Below are positions 43,851 through 53,779 of a DNA stretch of 64,000 nt, piece by piece. The notes under the pieces were generated by a model, which saw only the letters and a program-made list of their open reading frames with translations, had not been told where the DNA came from and did no database searches. A program made the position numbers and the translations under genes. Position 1 is the stretch's first letter, and the number at the start of each line of letters is the position of its first letter. Origin of the DNA: Butyricimonas synergistica DSM 23225 (lineage in GTDB: Bacteria; Bacteroidota; Bacteroidia; Bacteroidales; Marinifilaceae); contig NZ_KB903370.1 in NCBI RefSeq assembly GCF_000379665.1, positions 22,379 to 86,378 on the forward strand. The letters are read 5' to 3'.

Positions 43851-44990
43851 TTATTTATATAAAATAATCACATCTTCCTTTATTTCATAATGCACATCGT
43901 TTAACTTCTCCAACAATCGCAGGAACGTATTGATATTATCGTACCGTTCAAGGCTTCCCGTGTATTCCACCTTCTTCACGTTCTCGTCTTTAAACACCGC
44001 CTTTATCCCGTACCAGCGTTCCAGCACGTGCATGATATCCCCCAACGATTTATTCTTGAAGACAAACTTCCCGTCTTTCCATCCCACGAACTCCTCCACG
44101 TCGACGGTACGCACCTCTACCATCCCGGACAAAAGTACTACCACCTGCTCTCCCGGCGACAGGATCACGCTTTCCTTATTCTTCGACGTGAAACTCACCT
44201 TGCCGGAAACCAACGTCGTGTACCCGATCTCCCCCCGGTAAGCGGTAACGCCGAAAGACGTACCGAGCACCGTAATATCTCCCGATTCCACGCCCACGAT
44301 AAAAGGCAAGGAATCTTTCTTCACTCTAAAATACCCCTCCCCGCTTAACTCCACCTTCCGTTCCTTCCCCATGAAAGCAACCGGATACTTTAATTCAGAA
44401 CCCGCGTTCAACCATACTTCCGTCCCGTCATTTAACACCACGTGGCATTCCCCCCCGATAGGAACTTTCAATTCATTATAGAGTTCTTTTTTCACCGTGT
44501 TCACGAAAGTATAAGAAAGTTGACCATTCTCGTACTTCACTACATTCCCGTCGTTTTCCATGATTGCGACAGGTTCTTTCCCAATCACCACAGTCCGTCC
44601 GTCTGCCAATTTCAATACCGCCGCAGTTTCTCCCGGCGGAACAATTTCCCGGTTGACTGCAACCTGCCCCCCAGTTGAAAGCTTCAAGTTCTCCCGGATC
44701 ATGAACCCCAGAATCAACACTGCCGCCACGGATGCCCCCCATGCCATCCAACGCCGGAAACGACTCCGGTACACCTGTTTCTTCAATGCCTCGAAAGCAG
44801 GCTTATACTCGTAACTCTCGAATTCCTTGAACTTCCCGGTCACAAAAGCCTCGTCGAGCAACTCTTCGTGCGCTTTCCGTAAAGAAGCATCCTGCAACAA
44901 GACATCCATTTCTTGCCGTTCCTCATCGGAAAGAGTATTCCCCAAAGACTTCTTAAATAGTTCTATTACCTTATATAAATCCCGCTTCAT
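43851..44990 (-). CDS. FecR-family anti-sigma factor
   Basis: A 379-residue inner-membrane regulator. The cytoplasmic N-terminus (about 1-78) binds the sigma factor; a single membrane helix, WMAWGASVAAVLILGFMI (about 80-98), follows; the periplasmic FecR domain (about 125-225) has VPIGGECHVVLNDGTEVWLN, SELKYPVAF and VELSGEGYFRV; and a C-terminal DUF4974 domain has FKNKSLGDIMHVLERWYGIK. It would receive the STN signal from SusC and release the ECF sigma. No sigma gene lies upstream; the candidate is at 34932-34375, past the other end of the cluster. Confidence 0.93.
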   Translation of the reverse strand: MKRDLYKVIELFKKSLGNTLSDEERQEMDVLLQDASLRKAHEELLDEAFVTGKFKEFESYEYKPAFEALKKQVYRSRFRRWMAWGASVAAVLILGFMIRENLKLSTGGQVAVNREIVPPGETAAVLKLADGRTVVIGKEPVAIMENDGNVVKYENGQLSYTFVNTVKKELYNELKVPIGGECHVVLNDGTEVWLNAGSELKYPVAFMGKERKVELSGEGYFRVKKDSLPFIVGVESGDITVLGTSFGVTAYRGEIGYTTLVSGKVSFTSKNKESVILSPGEQVVVLLSGMVEVRTVDVEEFVGWKDGKFVFKNKSLGDIMHVLERWYGIKAVFKDENVKKVEYTGSLERYDNINTFLRLLEKLNDVHYEIKEDVIILYK

Positions 44991-45130
44991 ACTTATTTCA
45001 TGTTATTACCACATCAATACTATTTTCATCACGCATCCGGTTTAATAAATGATCTTTCAATGGTATAATACATGAACTTGCCAAGAGTATGACAAAAAAA
45101 AGAAAAAAAATCTCTACAAAATAAAAAAGA

Positions 45131-45162
45131 AGGTAGCTATCCAATAAACTTGTTAGCTACCT
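45131..45162 (-). terminator. Intrinsic terminator of the ornithine aminotransferase gene
   Basis: On the minus strand AGGTAGCTA (45162-45154) pairs with TAGCTACCT (45139-45131), followed by TCTTTTTTAT. It lies 28 bases beyond the gene's stop at 45190. Confidence 0.85.
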
Positions 45163-45189
45163 CCCTTCTAATATTCAGTTTATCGCAAA

Positions 45190-46410
45190 CTATTCAAACT
45201 CTTTCAGTGTCCTTTCAATAATCGCGACAGCTTCCAGCAATTGTTCTTCATTAATTACCAGAGGCGGGGCAAAACGGATAATATGGTCATGCGTCGGTTT
45301 TGCCAACAAACCGTTATCACGAAGTTTCAGGCAAACATCCCAAGCGGTCTTGCCATTTTTCGGGGCAATAACCACGGCATTCAACAAACCTTTACCGCGT
45401 ACCAGCGCCACCATGTCCGACTTGATTTGTCCTACACGGTCACGGAATATCTTACCCAGCTTCTCGGCATTCTCGGCAAGCTTCTCGTCTTTCACCACCT
45501 GCAAAGCAGCCATAGACACCCGGCAAGCGATCGGATTGCCGCCATAGGTGGAACCGTGCTCTCCCGGCTTGATCGTCATCATAATCTCGTCGTCAGCCAA
45601 CACGCAGGAAACGGGCATCAAACCGCCGGAAATAGCCTTGCCGAGGATCAGCACGTCGGGACGCACGCCCTCGTGATCGCACGCCAACATCTTACCCGTA
45701 CGGGCAATACCGGTCTGCACCTCGTCAGCCATAAACAACACGTTGTGAGCCTTACACAATTCATAAGCTTTCTTCAAATACCCTTCATGCGGCACGTAAA
45801 CCCCGGCTTCTCCCTGGATAGGCTCCAACAGGAATCCAGCCACGTTCGGATCTTTCAACGCCTCTTCCAAAGCGGGAATATCATCGTAAGGGATGCGAAC
45901 GAATCCGGGCGTAAACGGTCCGAAACCGGCATACGAAGAAGGATCGTTAGACAACGTCACGATCGTGATCGTACGACCGTGGAAATTATTCTCGCAAACA
46001 ATAATCTTTGCCTGGTCGGCAGGAATACCCTTCACGTCATATCCCCAGCGGCGGCATAACTTCAAAGCCGTCTCGTCCGCCTCGGCACCGCTATTCATGG
46101 GCAGCACCTTATCATAGCCGAAATATTTCGTGATATATTCCTCCCACTCTCCCAACACGTTGTTGTAAAAGGCACGGGAAGTCAGCGCCAGCGTCTTCGC
46201 CTGCTCGGTCATCGCGCTGACGATCTTCGGGTGGCTGTGTCCCTGGTTCACGGCAGAATAAGCCGACAGAAAATCAAAATAACGTTTCCCGTTGACATCC
46301 CACACGTAGATTCCTTCCCCTTTTTCCAACACCACGGGTAGCGGGTGATAATTGTGGGCGCCATATTTTGCCTCACGATCCATGTACTCTTGTTCGGTCA
46401 TTTTTTTCAT
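45190..46410 (-). CDS. rocD: Ornithine--oxo-acid aminotransferase
   Basis: A 406-residue class III PLP aminotransferase that converts ornithine plus 2-oxoglutarate to glutamate-5-semialdehyde and glutamate. Features: [20 protein letters not shown] at the N-terminus, typical of ornithine aminotransferases; [20 protein letters not shown] near 103; [14 protein letters not shown] near 142; [13 protein letters not shown] near 230; and the PLP lysine in [14 protein letters not shown] near 255. M4 is an equally likely start. It stands alone with its own terminator. Its product glutamate could feed the gad system, but there is no direct link in the sequence. Confidence 0.9.
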   Translation of the reverse strand: MKKMTEQEYMDREAKYGAHNYHPLPVVLEKGEGIYVWDVNGKRYFDFLSAYSAVNQGHSHPKIVSAMTEQAKTLALTSRAFYNNVLGEWEEYITKYFGYDKVLPMNSGAEADETALKLCRRWGYDVKGIPADQAKIIVCENNFHGRTITIVTLSNDPSSYAGFGPFTPGFVRIPYDDIPALEEALKDPNVAGFLLEPIQGEAGVYVPHEGYLKKAYELCKAHNVLFMADEVQTGIARTGKMLACDHEGVRPDVLILGKAISGGLMPVSCVLADDEIMMTIKPGEHGSTYGGNPIACRVSMAALQVVKDEKLAENAEKLGKIFRDRVGQIKSDMVALVRGKGLLNAVVIAPKNGKTAWDVCLKLRDNGLLAKPTHDHIIRFAPPLVINEEQLLEAVAIIERTLKEFE

Positions 46411-46529
46411 AATATCATTTTAGTTAGGTCCGACGTTTTCACGTAACGAGCACAATTTCACGAAAAAAAACCGAAAAAACAACAATAAACAATTGAAAAT
46501 TGGAAAATGAAAATTGAAAATGATAACGA

Positions 46530-49500
46530 TCATTTATTATCAGACACTTGTGCGGAAGAATTTGTTTGCTTTTTCCGTTTAAAAATTGCCATGTACTTAC
46601 GGAAGAGTTCCCGGAAGGTATCAAAGGTTTCCTGGTAAGAAACACCGATACCTTGCAACGTCTCGGTTGCGTTGTACGTGATCTTTTCATTCGTGTGGGA
46701 ATAAGCCTTTAACTTCAACGTTCCCTGGCGGTTCAATTTCACGTCCACGTCAAAATCACCCGTGATAGAAGTATTCGAATTCGTTTTTGCCCTTTCCACC
46801 ATGTTACCGTTCGCTGAAATCGTCACCCGGTTGTCCCAGATTTGGGTGGATAACGCCAATTCAAACTCGTTCGTCGTCACCTGGTCACCGGGACGATACG
46901 AGAAACCGATATCAAAATTGTTACTGATCTGCGATAACCAGCGCGATACCTGATTCGAAAGCAACTCGCTCGCCGTCGTGACTCCCATCTGGTACCCCGT
47001 GTTGCGCTCCTCCTGCTCGGCATCCTTTTCCAAATAATCCGGCGTATAAAATTTATTCAACAACAACAGCGAGAACATCTGCTTATTTATCTCGTCTTGA
47101 CTGGAAAAAAGGCTTTGCATCAAACTGCGCATCTGCACGTCGAGGGAAGGGAAATTAATCCCGAACTGCACGTTCGGGTTCATCAGGTTATCCCCCAACT
47201 TCAACACGCATTCCACGGGTACTTTCGTGTTCTTGTCCATAGTCGTGCTCGTTCCCGCCAACAGGTCGTTCAACGAAGTCCTCAGATTGTAAATCGCGTT
47301 CGCGTCAATCGTCGCGTCGTAAGGCGAACCATTCCACTTGATCGTTCCCCCCGGGGTCAACACGAACTTCTTATTAATCAAATTACTCAACGTGAACAGG
47401 TAATCCCCCTTCTCCACCTTATACTCCCCGAACATATCCAGCTCGTTATCCTTCCCCAGCGTGAAACGAAGATTACCGCTGCCCACGGTTTTCAAAATAT
47501 CACCGATCGTGGGGTCAAATATGATTTGCACCTCCAGGTTATCATTCACCTCAATGTTCGCGTTCAAATCAAAATTGGAAATCAAAGAAGATTTATCCTC
47601 GGGAGCGGCAGGTCGATCCCCCGGCTGGCGATTATTTATAAACCGCAAAAAACTGCCATCCTCCTCGGTCAAAGCAGAAGTCAAGGGTATATACAACACC
47701 GAATGAGGTTCCGGCTTCAAATTTATGGACAAAGCAGAATTCCCCGACGTGTTATGCATTCGGGTTTGTCCCGTGATATACAACTGCCCGTAAAACATTT
47801 CGTTTTGAGATTGCTTCGTGTCCAATATCCGGAAATCATTAAATTTCAGGTTCACGTCATACCGGTTTTCCCTCAAATCATAGAACCCGGAACAAACAGA
47901 AGAATGCCCCTTGGCATCGTAAATCCTAAAGTTATCGAGCATCACCCGGTTATTCTTTACCGGCAGGCTATCATGAATCATAAAAGTCGTGTTAAGAGCG
48001 CTCAACGTCAACGCCACGGAATCCATCGCCAGAAAACCATTGATAGCTGCCGCCTGACTTGTTCCCTTCATCTCCAACTCGCCGGATAGCGCCCCCTCCC
48101 CGCTTTTCAACAGTTCCGGAAAATAACGGGTAAGGTAATTCACGTCAATTCCCGCGAGCACGAGATTCATATCCAAACTATCCGTGGAAGGCTTGTAATG
48201 CCCGAACACGCTAAACGGAGCCTGATCATCCTTCATCTGGTTGATAACACTCACCTGCAAAGCACTTGTCGGCGCATCCCATTGCGACACCATATTCAAC
48301 GTCCCCAGCGTATCCCGGTTAATTCCCCAGTTCTCGACCTCCACGTTCGCGTAAATCAAGCGGTTATTATACACGTCCTGCACGCTGGCCTTTCCGTTTA
48401 CCAACCCGAAAAGTTTCACGTCATTGTCAAAAAGGATACTATTAAATTCCGCCAGATTGAAATTATGAAATACCATGGAAAGCGAATCCTTTTCATTCTC
48501 GCTCACCCGCCCTCTCAGGGAGAAACTTTGTTCCCCCCGGCTGATCTCGAAATTATTCACGAATATATCATTCCCCTCCTTCAATATCATGGAACGTCCC
48601 ACGCGCCACACGCTATCCGCCATCACGATCGTGCTAGGCTGAATAAACACTTGCGCCAGATAACGCTCCCCGTATTTCAACAACCGCAGGTCGGCAACCA
48701 ATGAACCGCAATACGTTTCTTTTCCCCAGTTGCTCCAAGTCAGACGATTGTTGACATGGTTCACGTTCGCGCTCATCGTGTTGCGCACGTTATACAACCG
48801 TCCGAAGTCCATGTATTTCAACTCGTCCGCGGCATAAGAGCATTTTAACTCCCGACCGTTACCCGTTAACCCCAACTTGGAATTACGCACCTTCAAATCC
48901 CCGAAAGAGATCGTGTCTGCCTCCAGCATCAAATTCGCCCGGCGATCAGCATAGCTATATTCACATGACAAAACGACCCCGCTGGATAATTTCAATTGAG
49001 GATAAGCCACCTTCAACAACGGATTCACGTTATTCAGGCGTACCTCGGCAATCAAACTGGTTCCTTCCGGCAGAGGCTTATCCACGGCATAACGGTATGC
49101 CGGCAAATAAGTCACGACAAAACTATTCCACAAATCCATTAATCCCAACGAACGGAAAAAACCTTCCATCGTGACCTCTCCCATCTCCGACTGCACGCGG
49201 GAATAACTGTATTCCCCCAGCACGGTATTAGTCAGCCTCACGGAATCCGTGACAAATGCCCCTCTCGTGTTCTCGTATTTCAAGCTTGGCACGATAGCCT
49301 CGAACCAATTGTTATCTTCCTGCATTTTCAAGTTACCGGAAAAATCGAATTCAAACGATTCCTTCTCCCCGCACAGCGAAGGTCCCCACGTGTCCCATTG
49401 CCTGACATTCACGTGCCCCCGGGCATCCGCCACCTGAAGAGAATCTCCCATGACATAGTTCAACTCGAAATCCGCCTGCACGCTGTCATTTTTAACGGAC

Positions 49501-50981
49501 GATAATAAATAAAGATGCTCGTCCTCCATCCCCACCGACACCCGGGCACCCCGCAAGCGACCGTCAAACACGTCGAGGAATCCCAACACGCTCGACATCC
49601 CGAAACGGGAAGTAGAATCCCCCAGCACCCCGTTAAAATTACCGAAGAACGACCCGTTCTTCAAGAAGGATTGCCCCGTCAGGAAACCGAAATTCACACG
49701 GGACAGGGTAAGCCGTCCCCCGTAATGATAATCCCCCGTGCTATCCACGGCATAATTGAACACCACCCCGCCTTCCATCCCCGGTGTAACGCTTCGGGTA
49801 TTCAACACGAAATCCTCGATCTTTCCCTTGAAATTTCCGTCAAAAGTAAAATAATCATACTTGTGCAGCATCCGCGGAATCTTCACGTAATGGTTCTCCA
49901 GCCAAGGCATAAAAATCGCTTCCACCTCGGGAGGTGAAATCCTCGTGTCCGTGAAATCGATATTAAAATCCGTCTCGAAAAATCTCGGCAACCCCTTGGA
50001 AGTGAACGAGCCATGAAGCACACTCTTTTCCCCGAGATATACCTCCAAATCCTTCCCTTGCAAATTACTTATCGTGTTGAACACCACCCCGCTCCCGTAC
50101 ACCGTGTTGTTCATCCCCAGCAACTTGCCGTTGAAATAAGCGATATCGTCGAAATGAACCCTCGAATCGGTAAACACGTATCGTTGCTGCATCTTCGTGG
50201 TAAAATTACGCCAGTAATCCCTGTCCGGGACCCAATTATATTCCAGCGTATCCAGATGCGCCTCGCTACGCCCGGTCTGTATCAACGTATTCGTGACCAA
50301 TAACCTATTGTTCGTCGCCACCACCTTTCCCCCCATGTTCACCACCTCGAATCCCGACTTTTCCTTGAAGTTCAAGCCGGTAACCGTCGCCTCGTAGCGT
50401 CCCTCCTTCGAGAACTTAATCCCGGAAATCATCACGTTCAGATCCCGGCAATCCACGTCCGTCCAATTAATCCCGTAATCCACGGGCTCGTAATCACTCT
50501 CGATATAACGGAAACGGCTGTTAAACAGCGACACCCTCGTCAGGTTCACCTTCCAACTCAAAGGAGTGTCCGGCACCGTGTCCTTCACCGACGCCGACAG
50601 TGAATTTATCAGTTGCTCCACGTTCGTGAGGCTCTCGCTCCCGTCCTGCTTGCGCTCTATCCACAAATTGAACGTGGCATTCTCGAACGTCGCCTCGGTA
50701 ATCGTGAATTTCCGTTTCACGAAACTCACCGAATCCACACGCATCACGAGCCGCTCGCAGAACATAAGCGTATCCTGCCGGCAATCCTTCACGAACACGT
50801 CACCCAGAATCAACGACTCGATCGGACGAAACTCCACCCTCCCGATCGTGATCGTCGTCCCCGTCCGTTCCTCCAGAATCCGGGTAAAATACTCCACCAG
50901 CCTCGTCTGAACAAACGGGGTCATCAAGGCAAAATAAGACGCGAATGCCAAAAGCACAAGCACCATGACACACCGGGACAA
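46530..50981 (-). CDS. tamB: Translocation/assembly module TamB-like protein
   Basis: A 1483-residue envelope protein of the AsmA/TamB family, thought to bridge inner and outer membrane and move lipid or help outer-membrane assembly. An N-terminal membrane anchor (about 3-22) is followed by the AsmA-like opening RLVEYFTRILEERTGTTITI, a very long repeating beta region and the C-terminal TamB (DUF490) domain from about 1080 to 1440 (PSYD/GSPYDATIDANAIYNLR, NPNVQFGINFPSLD, NQVSRWLSQISNNFDIGFSY). The annotated first codon is TTG at 50981. Upstream residues in frame read KKIISI, so the natural start would be ATA at 51002, or TTG is used. It is divergent from tsaD, a common Bacteroidota arrangement. 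Confidence 0.92.
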   Translation of the reverse strand: MSRCVMVLVLLAFASYFALMTPFVQTRLVEYFTRILEERTGTTITIGRVEFRPIESLILGDVFVKDCRQDTLMFCERLVMRVDSVSFVKRKFTITEATFENATFNLWIERKQDGSESLTNVEQLINSLSASVKDTVPDTPLSWKVNLTRVSLFNSRFRYIESDYEPVDYGINWTDVDCRDLNVMISGIKFSKEGRYEATVTGLNFKEKSGFEVVNMGGKVVATNNRLLVTNTLIQTGRSEAHLDTLEYNWVPDRDYWRNFTTKMQQRYVFTDSRVHFDDIAYFNGKLLGMNNTVYGSGVVFNTISNLQGKDLEVYLGEKSVLHGSFTSKGLPRFFETDFNIDFTDTRISPPEVEAIFMPWLENHYVKIPRMLHKYDYFTFDGNFKGKIEDFVLNTRSVTPGMEGGVVFNYAVDSTGDYHYGGRLTLSRVNFGFLTGQSFLKNGSFFGNFNGVLGDSTSRFGMSSVLGFLDVFDGRLRGARVSVGMEDEHLYLLSSVKNDSVQADFELNYVMGDSLQVADARGHVNVRQWDTWGPSLCGEKESFEFDFSGNLKMQEDNNWFEAIVPSLKYENTRGAFVTDSVRLTNTVLGEYSYSRVQSEMGEVTMEGFFRSLGLMDLWNSFVVTYLPAYRYAVDKPLPEGTSLIAEVRLNNVNPLLKVAYPQLKLSSGVVLSCEYSYADRRANLMLEADTISFGDLKVRNSKLGLTGNGRELKCSYAADELKYMDFGRLYNVRNTMSANVNHVNNRLTWSNWGKETYCGSLVADLRLLKYGERYLAQVFIQPSTIVMADSVWRVGRSMILKEGNDIFVNNFEISRGEQSFSLRGRVSENEKDSLSMVFHNFNLAEFNSILFDNDVKLFGLVNGKASVQDVYNNRLIYANVEVENWGINRDTLGTLNMVSQWDAPTSALQVSVINQMKDDQAPFSVFGHYKPSTDSLDMNLVLAGIDVNYLTRYFPELLKSGEGALSGELEMKGTSQAAAINGFLAMDSVALTLSALNTTFMIHDSLPVKNNRVMLDNFRIYDAKGHSSVCSGFYDLRENRYDVNLKFNDFRILDTKQSQNEMFYGQLYITGQTRMHNTSGNSALSINLKPEPHSVLYIPLTSALTEEDGSFLRFINNRQPGDRPAAPEDKSSLISNFDLNANIEVNDNLEVQIIFDPTIGDILKTVGSGNLRFTLGKDNELDMFGEYKVEKGDYLFTLSNLINKKFVLTPGGTIKWNGSPYDATIDANAIYNLRTSLNDLLAGTSTTMDKNTKVPVECVLKLGDNLMNPNVQFGINFPSLDVQMRSLMQSLFSSQDEINKQMFSLLLLNKFYTPDYLEKDAEQEERNTGYQMGVTTASELLSNQVSRWLSQISNNFDIGFSYRPGDQVTTNEFELALSTQIWDNRVTISANGNMVERAKTNSNTSITGDFDVDVKLNRQGTLKLKAYSHTNEKITYNATETLQGIGVSYQETFDTFRELFRKYMAIFKRKKQTNSSAQVSDNK

Positions 50982-51052
50982 TATGGAGATTATTTTTTTT
51001 ATACTTTCATCATTTAGTTTGCACGCAAATTTAGTAATATTGCAGGAATATT

Positions 51053-51112
51053 TTCAATTGAAAATGGAAAATTGAAAATTAATCACTCAATCTAAAATCA
51101 TTAAATCTAAAA
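51053..51112. repeat. AT-rich intergenic repeats before tsaD
   Basis: Two repeat types sit side by side: CAATTGAAAATGGAAAATTG followed by AAAATTAA (51055-51082), as also at 46489-46520 and 26917-26930; and TCAATCTAAAATCATTAAAT followed by CTAAAA (51087-51112), as also at 13213-13236 and inverted at 6061-6084. They lie in the 5' leader of tsaD. Confidence 0.5.
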
Positions 51113-51117
51113 CAGAT

Positions 51118-52149
51118 ATGGGCGTTGTTATTCTAGGAATTGAATCATCTTGCGACGACACCTCCGCCGCGATACTAAAAGACGGGGTGGTACTCTCGAA
51201 CGTGATAGCCAGTCAAAAAGTGCACGAGGCTTACGGCGGAGTCGTACCGGAACTGGCATCGAGGGCACACCAGCAAAACATTATCCCGGTCGTGGCTCAA
51301 GCCTTGAAAATAGCGGGTGTCACTGCCGATGAGGTCAACGCCATCGCCTTCACCCGCGGTCCCGGCTTGCTGGGTTCCCTGCTCGTGGGCACTTCCTTCG
51401 CCAAAGGATTCGCCATAGCAAAAGGGATCCCCATGATTGAAGTCAATCACCTGCAAGCCCACATTCTGGCAAACTTTATCAAGGAACCGGGCGTGGAAGC
51501 CCGCCACCCGGAATTCCCGTTCCTGACTCTGCTCGTGTCGGGAGGCAATTCACAGATCATCGTGGTGCGTGACTACCTCGACATGGAAGTCATCGGGCAA
51601 ACCATCGACGACGCCGCCGGCGAAGCCTACGACAAATGTGCCAAGGTAATGGGGCTCTCCTACCCGGGAGGACCCGTCATCGACCGTCTGGCAAAAGAAG
51701 GCAACCCGGAACGGTTCACCTTCAACAAACCCCATATCCCCGGGCTGGATTACAGTTTCAGCGGGCTGAAAACCTCGTTCCTCTATTTCATCCGCGACGA
51801 GATGAAAAACGACCCGGACTTCATTCCCCATAACCTGAACGACCTTTGCGCCTCTTTGCAGAAAACCATCGTCGACATTCTCATGGCAAAACTGAAAAAG
51901 GCAGCCAAGCAAACCGGGATAAAACAAATCGCCATCGGCGGCGGCGTTTCCGCGAACTCGGGATTGCAAAAAGCCGTCTATGACGAAGGCGCCCGGCTCG
52001 GCTGGGAGGTATTTATCCCCCGCCTCGGCTTCTCCCTCGACAATGCTGGCATGGTTGCCGTCACGGGGTATTACAAATACCTCGCCTCCCGGTTCATCGG
52101 GTTGGAAGCCCCGGCTGACGCGAGAATGAGCCTGAACAATGGAAATTAG
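51118..52149 (+). CDS. tsaD: tRNA N6-adenosine threonylcarbamoyltransferase
   Basis: Catalyses the last step of t6A37 formation in ANN-decoding tRNAs, working with TsaB, TsaE and TsaC. The 343 residues show the ASKHA-fold signatures: GIESSCDDTSAAIL (7-20), the metal ligands in NHLQAHI (His111, His115), LLVSGGNSQIIVV near 138, AYDKCAKVMGLSYPGGPVID near 168, and GGGVSANSGLQ near 273 with the C-terminal SLDNAGMVA. It is essential in most bacteria. Confidence 0.97.
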   Translation: MGVVILGIESSCDDTSAAILKDGVVLSNVIASQKVHEAYGGVVPELASRAHQQNIIPVVAQALKIAGVTADEVNAIAFTRGPGLLGSLLVGTSFAKGFAIAKGIPMIEVNHLQAHILANFIKEPGVEARHPEFPFLTLLVSGGNSQIIVVRDYLDMEVIGQTIDDAAGEAYDKCAKVMGLSYPGGPVIDRLAKEGNPERFTFNKPHIPGLDYSFSGLKTSFLYFIRDEMKNDPDFIPHNLNDLCASLQKTIVDILMAKLKKAAKQTGIKQIAIGGGVSANSGLQKAVYDEGARLGWEVFIPRLGFSLDNAGMVAVTGYYKYLASRFIGLEAPADARMSLNNGN

Positions 52150-52199
52150 TCTGTCATAAATCAAGGAATCAACAGAATCTTAAATCTTAAATCAAAAAT

Positions 52200-53129
52200 A
52201 TGAAAATACTTGTTACTTACAACATTCCCCGCGAATCATTCGCGAAACTAGGAAAAGAGCATACCGTAACGATGCCCGAAGGTGAATACTTCACCACTGA
52301 AGAGTTAATCAAACTGGTACCCGACTATGACGTCATCCTCGGGATTTTCACCCGTCCCATCGACAACACGGTCATCGAGGCGGGCAAAAACTTGAAATTA
52401 ATCAGCAACTTCGGCGTGGGCTACAACAACATCGACACCAAATTCGCCCGTTCAAAAGGCGTTGCCGTGTGCAACACCCCGAAAGCCGTGTGCTTTCCGA
52501 CCGCGGAAATGGCAATGGGACTCATGTTGAGTGCCGCCCGCCGCATCACCGAGTGTGACAAACGCATCCGGGTAGAAAAAGAAAGCATGTGGGGCGTGAT
52601 GAAAAACCTCGGCTTCACGCTGGAAGGACGCACCCTCGGTATCATCGGCATGGGCAGCATCGGGAAGACCGTGGCAAAACTGGCAGAGGCTTTCCGCATG
52701 AAGGTGATCTATTACAACCGCCGGAGTACCGTGGAAGGATACGAGAAAGTAGACCTCGACACCTTGTTGAAAAGATCAGACTTCATCTCCATCCACACCC
52801 CGCTGACGGACGAAACCCGCCACATGATCGGGAAACGGGAAATCGAGCTGATGAAACCGACCGCTATCCTCGTGAACACCGCCCGGGGAGCCGTCATCAA
52901 CGAGAAAGAATTAGCCGCTTGCTTGCAAAATAAAACGATAGCCGGGGCAGCCCTGGACGTTTTCGAAGACGAACCACACGTGACGGAAATGCTCTACGGG
53001 TTGGACAACGTGATCCTCGTCCCGCACAACGCCACGGGCACTATCGACACGCGTATCGCCACCGGGCAGGAAGCCGTCGATAACATCCTGAACTTCTTTA
53101 ACGGTACACCAACTAACGTAGTAAACTAA
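52200..53129 (+). CDS. D-isomer-specific 2-hydroxyacid dehydrogenase
   Basis: A 309-residue NAD(P)-dependent oxidoreductase of the glyoxylate/hydroxypyruvate/phosphoglycerate dehydrogenase fold. The Rossmann motif GRTLGIIGMGSIGKTVAK spans about 140-157; the catalytic Arg lies in LVNTARGAVINEKELA (near 230), Glu in DVFEDEPHV, and His in LVPHNATGT (near 281). The N-terminal substrate half has ISNFGVGYNNIDTKFARSKG. It reduces 2-oxoacids to D-2-hydroxyacids or the reverse; the substrate is not assignable. Its TAA overlaps the next gene's ATG by one base, so the two are translationally coupled. Confidence 0.92.
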   Translation: MKILVTYNIPRESFAKLGKEHTVTMPEGEYFTTEELIKLVPDYDVILGIFTRPIDNTVIEAGKNLKLISNFGVGYNNIDTKFARSKGVAVCNTPKAVCFPTAEMAMGLMLSAARRITECDKRIRVEKESMWGVMKNLGFTLEGRTLGIIGMGSIGKTVAKLAEAFRMKVIYYNRRSTVEGYEKVDLDTLLKRSDFISIHTPLTDETRHMIGKREIELMKPTAILVNTARGAVINEKELAACLQNKTIAGAALDVFEDEPHVTEMLYGLDNVILVPHNATGTIDTRIATGQEAVDNILNFFNGTPTNVVN

Positions 53130-53758
53130 TGAAAATAATTATTACCATGCTAGTGCTTACATTCATGGGAAGCACCGTGAACGCTCAAAACATCAAGTTA
53201 CCCGCCCCCCGGAAGACGGGAGGGAAATCACTCATGGAATGTTTGAACGAACGGCAAACTTCACGTGATTTCGACACGAAAAAATTATCCCCGCAAGACC
53301 TTTCCGATCTGGTCTGGGCGGCAAACGGCATCAATCGCCCGGAAAGCGGCAAACGCACCGTCCCCACCGCCACGAACTGGCAAGAAATGGTGCTTTACGT
53401 CGCCACCGCCGACGGCATCTACCGTTACAACGCGGAGAAACACGAGCTGGAACTCGTGAAAAAAGGCGATCACCGCGAGAAATGCGGTCCGCAACCCTTC
53501 ATGACAGTTGCTCCCGTGTGCTTTATTTACGTTGCCGACCACAACAAAGAAGGGCGTATTTCCAACCCTGAACAGAAAAAGACCTACTCGCACCACCATG
53601 CCGGGTACATGGCTCAAAGCGTGTATCTCGTGTGCGCCGCCAAGAACATGGCAACCGTGACGATCGGCTCCGTGGACAGGGAGACGCTTGCCAAAGTGAT
53701 CGGTCTGCCCCAGAACAATCTCGTGATCTACACCCAACCCATCGGGTACAAGAAGTAA
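53129..53758 (+). CDS. Exported SagB-type/nitroreductase-family protein
   Basis: A 209-residue protein with a signal peptide (MKIIITMLVLTFMGSTVNAQ) and a nitroreductase fold: SLMECLNERQTSRDFDTKKL (FMN-binding Arg region), LSDLVWAANGINRPESGKRT, PTATNWQEMVLYVATADGIY, then AGYMAQSVYLVCAAKNMATV near 165. The motifs fit SagB-like nitroreductases from gut Bacteroidota. Export of a flavin enzyme is notable; it may receive flavin in the periplasm or be a cofactor-free derivative. It overlaps the upstream dehydrogenase gene and ends the operon at a strong terminator. Confidence 0.85.
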   Translation: MKIIITMLVLTFMGSTVNAQNIKLPAPRKTGGKSLMECLNERQTSRDFDTKKLSPQDLSDLVWAANGINRPESGKRTVPTATNWQEMVLYVATADGIYRYNAEKHELELVKKGDHREKCGPQPFMTVAPVCFIYVADHNKEGRISNPEQKKTYSHHHAGYMAQSVYLVCAAKNMATVTIGSVDRETLAKVIGLPQNNLVIYTQPIGYKK

Positions 53759-53779
53759 ACGGCACGTTCATCGGACTCA

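Noticed and set aside
47097..48089. 330-codon plus-strand frame inside tamB
   Set aside because: Antisense shadow of TamB, rich in His/Gln/Arg, no domain.
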